NCBI GenBank assembly: GCA_001247695.2
Contig: LGRX02033451.1
Coordinates: 1-64,000, forward strand
Length of the DNA stretch: 64,000 bases
Direction of reading: 5' to 3'
From: Cymbomonas tetramitiformis
Taxonomy: Eukaryota > Chlorophyta > Pyramimonadophyceae > Pyramimonadales > Pyramimonadaceae
Shown here: piece after piece, positions 37,440 through 49,779 of the stretch
How the letters are laid out: each line of letters opens with the position of its first letter
Numbering within the stretch: position 1 is the first letter of the stretch
Made by a program: the position numbers and the translations under genes
The notes under the pieces: model-generated
What the model saw: the letters and a program-made list of their open reading frames with translations, nothing else
Databases searched by the model: none
What the model was told of the DNA's origin: nothing

Positions 37440-37952
37440 GTGATGGGTTTGCCGGGGGAATCACAAGGCTCTCGGAAAAACGTTCCGTCGCGCGCCGGCA
37501 AGCAGTGGAGCATGGCGGAGTTTGCAGAGCTTTGCCTGGGAGTGCGCAAGCGGCTCGGAGAGACCGGTGCTGAGCTGGCAGACGATTGCAAGGCAGAGTG
37601 GTGGAAGCCGGTGGCGGAGGGCATTCTACGCGAGAACCCTGATGCCTCAAGGCAGGGTGCCGTGGAGCTGCAGCAGCGCGTGCAAGAGTGGCCGACGCCG
37701 CAGCGCCCAACGAAGCTGGCGGAGCGTCTGAAGGCGAAATGGACCAAAAGAAAACGAGGAACCTCGGAGCAGTCGCCGTGCCCAGGTTGTGACAGCCTGG
37801 AGTTCCCCTCTGCGATGAGAGCCAAGTCATCGATCTGGCAGCGGGCATCGAGGCAAGGCATCTCAGTGGCGAGAATGTGGCACTCCTTCTGCGCCGATCA
37901 CAGCAAACTTATCATGGCAGAAGGCAAGTCACCCAACTTTAGTTTTTGCTAG
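37440..37952 (+). CDS. Possible exon or small gene, unknown
   Basis: A 170-codon open frame, GC-rich and protein-like (KQWSMAEFAELCLGVRKRLG, then PCPGCDSLEFPS), with a Lys/Arg-rich segment before a CPGC pair. No family is recognised. It may be an exon of a larger gene rather than a complete one, since no promoter or gene neighbours define its limits. Confidence 0.3.
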   Translation: MMGLPGESQGSRKNVPSRAGKQWSMAEFAELCLGVRKRLGETGAELADDCKAEWWKPVAEGILRENPDASRQGAVELQQRVQEWPTPQRPTKLAERLKAKWTKRKRGTSEQSPCPGCDSLEFPSAMRAKSSIWQRASRQGISVARMWHSFCADHSKLIMAEGKSPNFSFC

Positions 37953-38715
37953 GGGGGAGCGAACTTGGATACGTGTTCAGTGCCCGTCATGTGTGTAGAG
38001 CAAGCCCACCCTATGCAAGTCGATAATTAATTCTCGGTGCTCCGCGAGGGACGCAGCAATCTGCGATGATGTGGGTATTTTGAATGCTTGTTTGTGGAAG
38101 GATGCTGACGATGCCTGACTGCCAGGTACAAGCTCAACCGGTGAACAAGACATGGCGCAAGCGGATGAGACCATGAGTTGTGACGATCCAGCCATGTCTG
38201 GCAAGCTTCTCGAGGCGCACCCTCTCATGGCCCGTGGATCACCCAAACGAAAGCTGGCGCGCACGATGATGTCACCATTGGCCGATCGTCCAGTCAATAC
38301 CATGCGCCATAATGAAACGGAGACGTACACTAAGATGAAGACGAAACGCAAGCTCGGCAATTGCACTGCCATTGCCTAACCCTCATGCGATGGCGTTCAC
38401 CGTGGCCGTTCATCATGTGAATGATGAATGTGAACAGCGTAGCAATTTGCACTCAAGCACATGATTACACCATCAGGGAATCCGTGTTGCATTCATGAAG
38501 GACTGAACAGATGTTTCCAGTTATATGCGAACGTCAAAGCAGCGCTGCACACAGGAGAGTCATTCGTGTTGCGGTGTGTGATTACACAAAGTATCTCTAG
38601 CTGTTTTTTTACAATTGCTGACCACTTGGTGATGAATACTTTTGAAACTTATCAAGTGGTATTAGAGCATGAATGGATCCCATCTTCATTTGTCTTGATC
38701 TATTGTATCGATCCG
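37953..38715. other. Non-coding region, no feature seen
   Basis: I see only short frames without motifs here, ahead of the 40-bp minisatellite. Confidence 0.35.
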
Positions 38716-38718
38716 GTG

Positions 38719-39064
38719 CACTGTCATCCATCAGTATGCTGTATGATAGATAACGCAGCACTGTCATCTATCAGTATGCTGTATGATAGATAACGCAGCA
38801 CTGTCATCTATCAGTATGCTGTATGATAGATAACGCAGCACTGTCATCTATCAGTATGCTGTATGATAGATGTCATCTATCAGTATGCTGTATGATAGAT
38901 AGCGCAGCACTATCATCTATCAGTATGCTGTATGATAGATAACGCAGCACTGTCATCTATCAGTATGCTGTATGATAGATAACGCAGCACTGTCATCTAT
39001 CAGTATGCTGTATGATAGATAACGCAGCACTGTCATCTATCAGTATGCTGTATGATAGTTAACG
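38719..39064 (+). repeat. 40-bp minisatellite with hairpin units
   Basis: About eight copies of a 40-bp unit, each containing TCTATCA-gtatgctgta-TGATAGA, so every unit can fold into a 7-bp-stem hairpin. One junction near 38870 lacks the spacer. Confidence 0.9.
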
Positions 39065-39329
39065 ATTATTAACTCCACTGAAAACTAATGACTCCGTGCT
39101 CGAGACGACCAGAATCGGGAATGAAATGGACAGGTAGTAAATTGAAAAAAGCCATGTTCAAAGTACTGACCGTTACGTATATCACGTTTAATTTCGATTT
39201 CGTCGATTGTTCGGGACGATTTCTTACCCAATCTATGGGTCTGACGATTCCGATGGTTCTGGAGGGTCATCTTGTGTCGTTGGGGGCTCTACTTGCGGCT
39301 GTACTCAACGTCATGGCTCTGCTGAGTAT

Positions 39330-39605
39330 AATATCCACTCTGGCTTACCACCACGCATTGTGCGATTTGTACCAAGCAACAGAGGCATCCGATAGTTTGA
39401 TCAGACCGTGATAATTATATTATATTCACTCTGGCTTACCACCACGCATTGTGCGATTTCAGACCGTGATAATCACGATGCTTGTCCCGGCGCGACGGGG
39501 CATACAAGGCTACACATGAAGCGATCCACAGTGTGAAACACACATACGCACTGTAGGTATGAGCGAAGGTCGCTGCATACTCAGATTATAGTATAATACA
39601 CCACG
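39330..39605 (+). repeat. Dispersed repeat, copy 1
   Basis: It matches the reverse complement of about 57090-57300 over about 200-270 bp (cactctggcttaccaccac..., gaccgtgataatcacga..., ggcatacaaggctacac). Within this copy the ctctggcttaccaccacgc and cagaccgtgataat segments are duplicated in tandem. It is probably a transposon fragment; no coding capacity is seen. Confidence 0.7.
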
Positions 39606-40799
39606 TGACTATTCGTACTCGCATAATGCCTGTCGGCTGACCTAGTCGTTATAGTGTTTTGTCATCAGTCGATCAGCATGGGAGTTCTATTGATGGTGGC
39701 CGTCCTGGATGGATATTGTAACTTTTGAAGTATAGGATCCGGGATCTACAGCAGTATACTATAGGATAGGGATGGATTGTGATCCGGGAACTGGGTTGGG
39801 TTATGAACATGATGCTAATTATGGTCGTTTGATGCCGACGATTTCGTTGGACGGATACTGTGTGAAGATGCATATTCTGGTTCATTTATAATTGTGTTTC
39901 CGCATATACTGGTACACCCGAGTGACTCGCTAAACTTAATGTGTGAAAATACGAGTACGCTGATCTAATAAGAATACGCCTCAATCAAAGCTACGTTTAG
40001 CAGACATACCGGAGAGCTACCTGCAAAATTCCACTGATTTTAAGGACATTATGTAAGACTGATTGCCATTTGCTTGAGAAGGTTCACCATTGGCAACAAA
40101 TTGTTCTTCATTGTAAGCTCTAAAACATATAAAAGCACATGGCAGGGTTACATCCCTTTTGTATATTGGTGATCCTACTGAGCAAACGTATGTTCCGCGT
40201 GCTACGCCTCTTTTGGCAACTCCGTTATGTAAGGAACTGCTGCGGTGTATGTTTGGAATGTCATCACATTGCTCAGCAGTCTGAATAGACTCGCTGCTGG
40301 ATAGCACGGCCAGCCACCACAGCCACTCCGCTTTCTACAGTTTTGCTGTTCTCGCATGCACTGCCTCTCTTTGGGAGCCTCGGTGGCGGTTACCTGCGGA
40401 CTTGCCTGTAGAAATCCAGTGCCTAATACGATATCTGCTGGTGTGTGAGATACAGAGTTGGGCCGCAGTTGTAGAATGCAGACGAAGAAACTACTGTATG
40501 AGACATATCAGCAGTCGTGGCCATAGAGTCTACCCTTAGGTGATGCATCCATTCTCTCTACACAGGATTCTTCTATGCATGCGGATTGATCAAACTTTTG
40601 ATGTCTGCGAATAGCAAATGTCAACAACACGAATCAGTTGAGCGGATCAGCATGTTACTGACATGCTGCAAAGTTCACCACATACTCGTGCACCACCTCT
40701 GTCTCTGCGCATCACACCATGCTTGCTGTGTGAGTCGTCGCCATGCTTGGCGTGCGAGTCATCATCATGTTGCTGAGAATCTCTCAACAAACGTAGGAA

Positions 40800-43700
40800 T
40801 GACTGCAAAAAGCAATAACGCATTACCATTGTGCAGCCGGTGAATTCTGCTTGCGCTCTTGTTGTACAATAAGCTGCCCACATGCTCCATCAACATCTCG
40901 ACCTCTTGCAGAACTCCACCTTATCTGTGTCATCGAACGCAACCCTATCACCTTCGACGTGGCCCGCTTTGTGGAATGCGTGCATGAAGCACTCACAGGC
41001 AGAGCAAAGGCGGAGGTATGCTACGCGCAACACTCACCCGAGGCACTGCTCAAACGCGGTAATATCCGTCCCAAAACCAATCTGGGGAAGCGCACCAGAT
41101 ACATCTCGATGCAAATAGCATGTGCCTTGACTGCGCCACTCCCTAAGGGTTGAATGATCCACAAAAGGCGTCGCGCACCCTCTACACCAGCTGCCCTCTC
41201 TTCCTGTCTCGGGCTCTGCACCTTTGTTTTAATGCCGAAATCATTGAGAATATCCTCAAATACAATGCAGTCGTCATCCTTGGGCACCTGCATGGACAAC
41301 GGTCCTGGTAAGCCCTAAAATTCCATCGGTGACCAGCATCAATCAGACTGATTCCACACATTCAGAAACCAAAATACGCTTTGCTACTCGGCCTTGAGAA
41401 GTCATCGCCAGCGAATAATTGCAGAGGCGGCCACACAGTAAGAAGCTGAAATTAGTATTTCGAGGGCCGTTGAAAGAACAGTTTCGCTCCAACGTATCAC
41501 TGCGGACTGCACGACATAGTTGTATGCTGCAGTGGGTTGGGTGGATTTGGACCCGGTGTGTGCGAAAGCGAGGAGCGCAACGAGAAGGAGGACTGTAGAG
41601 AACTGCCTCCGAGAGAAGCGCACGGAGGAGGCGGACTAGAAGGCAATGCCGCATACGAACCATGTATCCATGCAGGGCGCCGATTTCTGTGGGGTTGTAC
41701 GGAATCAGGTTGACAAACACTTTACGCGTCTGGATAAACTCACAGAGCTCCTTGGCACTGCCCCGCATTGCCCAAACAGACAATCAAAGGGCCAATCACG
41801 CTACAAACATCACCAAATGGCCCAATGGCAACCCTTTGGCTCGACTTTGAGATGACTTGCATTCAGGATTCTGTCCAATTGCATGCATTCGGTGGCCGTC
41901 CTGAACCAGCCAGCTTCTTATAGCGTGCGCCTTCAGCTGAAGCTCCTCCCTCTCTCGCGGTCGTCCATCAACCAATCAACAAGCATAGTGACTCAGTGCC
42001 AGATACCGCCATCCTAATACAGGAGATATGTGCGAAGACACTCGTTGCCAGTGCCACGTGCCAAAACGTTGCAAGCGGGCGGGAATGCATCATGGGTGCG
42101 GGGCTTCAATGAATGATCAGATCATTGAGGCCGTCCATCAGTGCACTCAAGCAGGTGGGAAGGTGCCAAGTTTGTGGGGCTTTTACAAAATGGGCAAATC
42201 GTTGAGGCCGCCCATCAGTGTGTACTCCAGCATGACCTGGCGCCCAGTACGTTCGATGTAATAATCGATGGCAGCCTGCAGCTTGTCCACGGTGAAGCGC
42301 CCCCCGCTCGGGATAATCTGTGTCCGCAATGCCTGAGTTGGCCTCCCGCACCCTCCTGGTCAGTAGGTGTGAGCCGCCCCCTGCAGACACTTAAATGAAG
42401 CTCGGTGTGGTCCAGCCCTTGACCAATTGCTGCCGCTCGATTGGTATGGTCGGCCATTTTCCTCTCATCCGAGCCATCCCCTCGAGCAGCGAAATGTCTG
42501 CCGTGCGTGGACGCCTTGTTGATGTGTCCAAGGGGCGCTTAGGGGCATCGCACAAGTAGCGCGGGGCAAACACCTGATTGGATGAGTGGAGGGATAGTGC
42601 TAGGCTGACTTCAGGGCAGTCATCGGCGAGCTGCTGGATACGGTTCACCACCCCGACAGTGGACACGGTGATGCGGTCCATGCAGACGTTGAACTGGTTC
42701 TGCTGAGTCAGCCCACGTAGGGAAACCAGCACCTGCGCAATACGCGCGCCGTTCAGATCGAAAGGGATGCTATCGGACGGATGTGACACCCGAGAGCTGC
42801 ATGGCATCCGAACGACGTGGCTTCCGAGAGCAATGCCTTCCGAAACGTGCGCCATCGTGGCAGCCGCTGCCATGTTCACTGGCTGGCACCACACGGCCAT
42901 GGCGCGTGCTTGTCCGGCTCTCCGAGGTTATGCGTGCAACGGGGTAGCAAGAGGTTTGTGATGCCAAAGGGTTATATGCCAAGAAAAAGGCGGTACCTCC
43001 TCGTAGTTGTCCATTGGCTCTCCCATGCCCATAAACACCACGTTCCTCGGGGTGCAGTACTGCCTCGCATGCCACACCTGCCACATCAAGTCCTCGGGGG
43101 CTCAGCGTGGCAAGGGCGCATGGTCGGGTCCCGTTGCCACTGCCTCAGCACGACATGGCTGGCAGCTATGGCCGCACTAAAAGGGCCTCGGGTCGGTAAT
43201 GAGCGCCGGCACGTGAGGAACTCCGAGGCCGGATCGAGTGACAACTGTTCGGGGGAGCCGCCTGGGACCAGAGCAAGTTCACACATGCCCTCTCTAAGCA
43301 TGTACCCTAACGACCGCCTTCTGACCACGGCGACCGGCTGCTAGTGGGTATCCCCCTGGCCTGGTAGGTCAGATAACAGTGCATAAAGTTGGCGGATCTA
43401 AGCAAAATGGTCATGGGTGAATGCTTGGATGCAGCAGTATACAAGACACCGTGCATCGATGGCCACTGGCTATACCAACCTTGAGGCGTCTCCGACTGCA
43501 GGGGAGCTTTAGGGGTTGGTGGGGGAGTCCGATGCACTTGTACCTGCTCAATGATCTCTCCTGCGGTCAGGTTGGCCTGCAGGCCCATGGTTCCTGTCGC
43601 GCAGAAGGTGCACCCCATCGCGCAGCCGACCTGAGCCCCCCTTCGCCCCGCCCCTTTCCCCACTTCCCCGCATGGGTCAGCCCACCCGAGCACCCCTTAC

Positions 43701-46330
43701 TCATTCCCCTGCACCCTCATATGGGTCAGCCCTGCCCACTTGAGTCCGCAGTTCCCCTAAACCGCAATCTGGCGCAGCCCATTCATGGATTGCATTCCAT
43801 GCGCGCTGCCAGGTGGCACTGCTAGATGTGCGGCCCAAATCTGCTTAGGTTTCATAGCATGGAAGAACGCCCAGAGAAATCGTCAAGGGAGCGCTCAGGA
43901 AGAGGCAAGGGGGGAGATCGAATACTACACAGGGCAGAGGCAAGGGAAGCGGCAAACACCAGATGAACACGCTGGAAGGAAGTGTGCAAATCAGGCAGAG
44001 CTTTGAGGCATGGGAAACCACCGCCATGGAGAATATGCATGGTGAAATAGCACGACGAGGTGCCAGGTCATAAAGCCTACACTAGTAACTGCATACCAAG
44101 AGGAGAGTTCCATACTTACTCCTACATTTTCTGCACCTACTGTTGCACACATACCAGTCGCATGTTGGAACAGACCTTGCTCACACTCCTGTGTGAATCG
44201 GACGGAGGCGTGCAGATCCCCCCGGTGAGAAAATAGCCTAGGAGGGTTCCCGGCAGAAGGCGGGTGAATGGATAACCTGGCTCGAGACGCATACGGTACT
44301 ACGCTTCCTCGCCTTGTGGGTGTGGTTGATGATAACGGTTTCCACGCGATGTCCATCCTTTAGCTCGATGATCAATTTTGCTCCGGATCCATCCTCTGCA
44401 TTCGCACCCACACACAAATATCCTGATTTGAGATCCGTCACCGAAGGAAGCCCGAAACTTAATGGTCATACACTGAACGGCATGAGGGCCGCCAACAGAA
44501 GCCAGCCCGGGTGCCGTTCTCCATTAGTAAGCTTTGAAAACTCCGGATGAGTGTCCCAGGGAGCGTGCTGAATCCTTTGATCCCCGGGTTCACAGTGCAG
44601 CCAGCACTCTGTGGCTATCTGGTGCAAAATGAAATGGTCCAAGGATAAGCACACGCACACACGGCACTTCACTGCTCGCAGCCGCCCTCCGAGGCCCGTG
44701 CTGAATCAGGGGCCGCCATCCACCCGAGCTTGTCCGTCGCACTCACAGGGTAGATCAAGGAAAAGCAAGAGCATAGAAATGCCAGTAGCGAAACCTCCTG
44801 CCCTGACAACTACTCCACAAATACCAACTGAAACATGACTCAAAAAACCCAGGGTAGAAAGTTAGCCGCGTGCAAATGAAAGGAGGGCGCTGGGTTGGGG
44901 TTTCTCGCCAGCATCCCCAGTCCACTCACAAGGCAAACTGAACCGTCACGTGTTGGGGGGTGAGGGGAAACAGGGGAAGGGAGGTCACGTGCTGGGAGGT
45001 GAGGGAAAAGAGGGGAAGGGAGGATGCTCACCAGCCTCCGCAACCTCCACCACCTTCGAGGTGGTGAGCACGAAGTTCTCCTTCAGCAAGTCCTGTGTCT
45101 TCCTCCCGATGTCCGGAGTCTCCCAGAAGGCCGTGCGGCCGCGTTTGAATATCTGTGCCCCACAATTGGTGTTCTAACCCATGGAACCTCGATCACAGAG
45201 CTGAAGAATTGATCCTGTCTCTCACTGTCCTCGAGCAAGTGTCTCCGTACGGGGTGTAAAAAGTTCGAGTGTGTAAAGCTTAGGATGAGGAGCCTGAGTT
45301 GAGAGGGCTGCTTGTGGAGGGATGCTTGAGCGGTCACATCCTATCACAAGCCACGCCTGCCTGGCTATTGCGCCCCGGCATCAGTTTGAAAGAGGCCACG
45401 TCACACCCTGACGTAAGCTACGTTTGCCTGGCTAATGCGCCCCGGCATCAGTTTGAAAGAGGCCACGGCATACCCTGACACAAGCCACGTTTGCCTGGCT
45501 ATATTGCACCCCTTCACATGTTTTCAGGAGGCCACGTCACACCCTATCCGTAAATCATGTCGTACGGGCATCAGATATCGGGCATCGGGCATATGACTCA
45601 GATCAGGTACGTAATACCTGCACCAGGCAGTGAGCGCAGCAAACTTCTGAGGCACAGCGATACACGACATTGCATCCGCTGCATGCAGACCGAGAGGAAT
45701 AGCATCTCTCCAATTCAGCATCTTTTGATGCAGACGGAATAGAGCAGATATGCTAAAACCCTATAATTTTACCGGTCCGTCTATGACGGCACCCACCGAG
45801 AGTGATAAAGGTGAAACTAGACGTGCATCAGCCCAAGATAGCTTTAGTCCCCACCGGCAGGGCATCTCTCTCGTCCCAGCTCGCATAGTTAAACAACTAC
45901 AAGCGCAACGAGACGAAAAGTCTCTTGAGCCGCCAAGATGCGCTGTGCGAAGTGTGCTTCCGGTCCAACGTTTGCAAAGCGCGCAAACTGGCCCTAGATT
46001 TAGCTTGACTGCCATCCTAGAGTTGTATCGGAAATTTTGCATACAAAGAGACTGACCTGTTAAGAACACCTTTGTCATCGTATGCAACAGGCGTCAACTG
46101 TTTGGCGCGACGCTCTAAGAGGCGGACGACCACTCCACCGGCACTGCCACCACCCGGCGACCTCTCGGGGGCGAAAAACAGCTAGGTGGGGTGCGCCACG
46201 CACCTCCCTGTACACGGTGTTGACGTGATTCATTTTGATGTCGTTCGCACGGAAGAACTCTTCCAGGGCTTGCACGTCCAGCACGCTTGTCTCTCCTCCC
46301 GCCCGCTCATTGTCGCGTTTGAGTGGTCGC
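40800..46330 (-). CDS. RlmN-type radical-SAM rRNA/tRNA methyltransferase (multi-exon)
   Basis: Exon fragments in order on the minus strand spell out an RlmN/Cfr-family enzyme, which methylates C2 of adenosine in 23S rRNA and some tRNAs. About 46290-46193 is an N-terminal helical part ([21 protein letters not shown]); near 45110 is a [12 protein letters not shown] segment; 44420-44270 has [12 protein letters not shown] and TVCVSSQ; about 43640-43540 has the CxxxCxxC iron-sulfur motif ([15 protein letters not shown]). Then come about 43090-43000 ([15 protein letters not shown]), 42790-42590 ([19 protein letters not shown]), 42310-42195 ([10 protein letters not shown]), 41770-41690 ([11 protein letters not shown]), about 41275-41220 (FGIKTKV) and 40885-40850 (GACGQL with the second conserved Cys). 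In a eukaryote it probably acts in plastid or mitochondrion. Exact exon borders and the start codon are not resolved. Confidence 0.75.
45330..45535 (+). repeat. Tandem repeat of about 66 bp, three copies
   Basis: Three units contain ccacgtcacaccctgac, tttgcctggcta and gcgccccggcatcagtttga-type blocks, with decay in the third. It falls between exons of the methyltransferase gene. Confidence 0.75.
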
Positions 46331-46469
46331 TCAATCACCTGCTCAGGCACAGTCCCCGCTGCAAGTAGTGTAAACACTTCGCCCTCTCCTGGCCTTCCCA
46401 AGTGACAGATGTTTGCTTCCTTGATGCTCTCTAACCACGTGCGAAGGACGCCTCCCAACTTTGCCAAAG

Positions 46470-48000
46470 TTTACAACAAAGATGACAGGCCCTCCTTGCG
46501 TTAACGAAAGAGAAAAGCGCTTCGTTAGTAGGCACCAAATTCCTGTTCCGACGAGGGGTATACTGAACCTACGAAACATGCACGATGAAGGAACGCCGAC
46601 TATTGCATAATCACCAACGTCTTGTCGGGTGAGGGTAACTATGAGGGACTGCATTACCAGGCGGCTGCCGTTATAGTGGGAAATCTGATTTTTGTCTGCA
46701 ACGCAGCGCAGAACACCACGCCGAGTACCAACGCTCCGTCGACGAGACCCCGACAGCGGAGGAGGAAATGACCTGTGAGAATTCGAATGTGCCCGGTGAG
46801 TTTTGAGAAAGGAAAGTCTGGCCTTCAGCTCAGGCCGGACGGCCCTGAGGGCGAAGGACGTACTTTAAGGCGCGTGTACAGCCATGCTGTTTTGATGGAT
46901 TGCCAATAAATAGGCAGCCGGGGTAACTTGTCGTAATTGCGGTCGTTATCGGCATCCTTGCGCACGCTAACAACAACTCACAGTCCACCAGCACGTTAGT
47001 TCATGAAAAACTATGCGAGAGCAGGGCGAACCCGTGACATAGGACAGCATACCAAGATATGGGAGGTGCGCCCGAAGGCCCAACCACAACTTCAAGCACA
47101 TTTAAACAACACACACACTTAGACAAGTGCGGAGTACCCGAAGGCCCAACCACCACATCAAGCAAAACACAACAAAATGCTGCTCCTCACTACGCACTGA
47201 ACGGCATGATACGCGCCAACCGAAGTTAGCCCACCACCACGCAATTGGGTGCGAGGTGCATGCACCAAAAAGGTGACAACACACACATGCACGCACGCGC
47301 GCGGGCGCGCATATAGGTGAAACCTATAAGATAATCGATACTGAATTCCCTATCACTCGCGCGTACTTGAATATGTATCCAACGATTGGCGAACTGCACT
47401 GAAGTGGAGCAGGCGTAAAAACACACCTTAGTGAGATATACGATGAGAAAGCTGCTTTAGCGAGACGAACAGCAGACTTACAAACCCCCGAAGAATCACG
47501 CCCTGCGAGACGTTTCCAGTGATCACTAATGAACTGATAGAATTCGAATTCCCCTTCAAAACAAGACGGTGTGCGCACTGTTCCGAGCCCGGTGTTGCAC
47601 TCTTGTGTTGAAGGCTTTGTTTACCCGATCGCTCCGAACAGCAACCTATAACAAATCCGTTAGGTGTCCAGAAATTGTGAAGTGATAAGCACTGCACAAA
47701 ACTCTTCAATTAATAGACGGTGCGCACAGAACGCATGGGATGTGGCGCGTACGGGCACAGGGATCCACCCAAGTGTGACATATCTCAGCGAAGCGAAAGG
47801 AATGAGATACTTTCCAAAATGCCGTTTTCTTATCCTCAATCCTGACTATTCTATTGCATAATGCAGTCTCGCCAAAACCATGTTCTTATACACATAATGA
47901 AATTTCATCCTAAATATGGAGGGTGTAATCAAAAGACGTGCGATGGACGGATGGAGAAGGTTGTTGGATTCTTGCTTTCTTGCGTTGGATCTTGCTTCAA
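46470..48000. other. Non-coding region with a dispersed-repeat copy
   Basis: I see no supported gene. Around 47195-47270 the minus strand matches the dispersed family also seen at about 44450-44520 (minus), 52640-52930, 53540-53620 and 54055-54140 (plus). Confidence 0.4.
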
Positions 48001-48029
48001 GTTTTATAAGAATCTAGAATGGGTGACAA

Positions 48030-48300
48030 TGACATGACATGACATGACTTGACATGACATTGACATGACATATGACATGACATGACATGACATGACATGA
48101 CATGACATATGACATATGACATGACATGACATGACATGACATGACATGACATGACATGACATGACATGACATGACATGACATGACATGACATGACATGAC
48201 ATGACATGACATGATATATGACATGACATGACATGACATGACATGACATGACATGACATGACATGACATGACATGATATGACATGATATGACATGACACA
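48030..48300 (+). repeat. (CATGA)n microsatellite
   Basis: About 50 copies of the pentamer catga, interrupted by tat or att variants, run through this stretch. The long frames it creates on the minus strand (MSCHVMSCH...) are repeat artefacts. Confidence 0.95.
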
Positions 48301-49700
48301 CGACATGTGCACAGTCACAGAGAGTGTGACACACGAACAGAACAACATCAACAGTGATGATGAGTGACACCAGCAGACGAGAGTTCAGAGTGACACAGTA
48401 GGGCTCTAGTCATCGATGCCATCCGATCGTGGATCCGGCAGTGGAAGAGTGGATGTCTTCATGAATCGTTTGCAGACGGCATGTTGTTTGGAAAGGGCAG
48501 TTTATTACTGTAGAGGATATAGCATAGGAACACGTCATACGACTCTTTTCTTACGCTACTTATGCCTCCCGCAAACTGCTGGCTGAGTTCCATCGCATTC
48601 CCACTTCGCTAAACGCTTCGGACCTTCGAAAGCTACTTCCTGCCCGGTCAGGGGAATATTTGTTCGTTTCCTGATCGCAGGTCTCTAGCGCAATGAGTTA
48701 TCAATACTCGCGTCCTTTGCGAGTGCTCCGCGTGCGCTCTGTCTGCGGCAGATGCCCTATCCTCCAGTACGATTCCTTAACCCACTTGCGGCCTGGCTCC
48801 AAGTGCGACCTTTCGCAAGTCCTCTCAGCTAGCCTTGCTGTTGAATTTAGTTGAATGATTGAAGAGATGAGATCGAAGGATGATATTTGTGGTTGATTAT
48901 CTGGCGCCTATGTACCTTAGGTACGGCATACCACGGAACCGGGTGTTCTTGGCCAGTGAAGGACGTCGCCTGCAGCCAGCTCTGAGCTCGACTCGCACAT
49001 CCCCCAGCAAGCTCTTCAGACGCCAACCAACGTGCACGCGCAGTAGTGCCACTCCCGCCACTACGGAAGAGTACTTTCAGGTACGGATCTTTTGGTATTT
49101 CGATGGCATATCCAGCCAGTCAATGTCGGTTTGACAGCGGACACCCCTGTCGCGCCTCTTCGCCTGTTGGCTGAACGCGCGCGCGCCTGCACTCACACAG
49201 GTCACATATACAGACTGTATGCATTTATGAATGCATGTATGTACAAGGGCGTACACGTGTGCAGGATCGTCGCTGTCGTCGTGCTCTGTGTCTGTATTTG
49301 ACTTCTGTGAGCACGGGAGCGCGGGCATGCGCGTGTTCGTGCGCGCGCCTTCCTCTCCATTAGAGCGCGTAACCCCATTATCCACAGAACGTGTTGACTA
49401 GCATCTTATTGCATCCCGGAACTCGTTGGGCTGGGGTTAAGCATCCCTCCGCTTGGCCTGACGTATGCCAAGTAGTTTACCAGCTTCACATGCCTGTCCA
49501 AATCGTTACTGCGATCCATCCGCAAAATCTGAAGGACAAGATTTCACGTCAGCAATCTGGCACCTCGGTTGCCGTCTCGACTCAACCTCGCTGCTGCAGT
49601 TTGCCTCCGCTGCTGCTGGCCTCGTCTTCGCCGCGTGGCCGAACCCGGACAACGGCGCTATATATATATGCACACACACGCTATATAACGGCGCTAATCG
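48301..49700. other. Non-coding or 5' region ahead of the glycosyltransferase gene
   Basis: No recognised coding motif. A frame at 48880-49080 ends in a consensus-like splice donor (ttcaggtacgg) and could be an upstream exon, but I cannot identify it. Confidence 0.35.
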
Positions 49701-49779
49701 CTGTAGCGCCCGATTGTTGTGCCCCCATCACCTTCGGACGCGCCCTACTTTCGCAGGCGCGTGCTGCAGGGTATCCTTA

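Noticed and set aside
47997..48370. Long minus-strand frames made of MSCHV repeats
   Set aside because: They are translations of the CATGA microsatellite.
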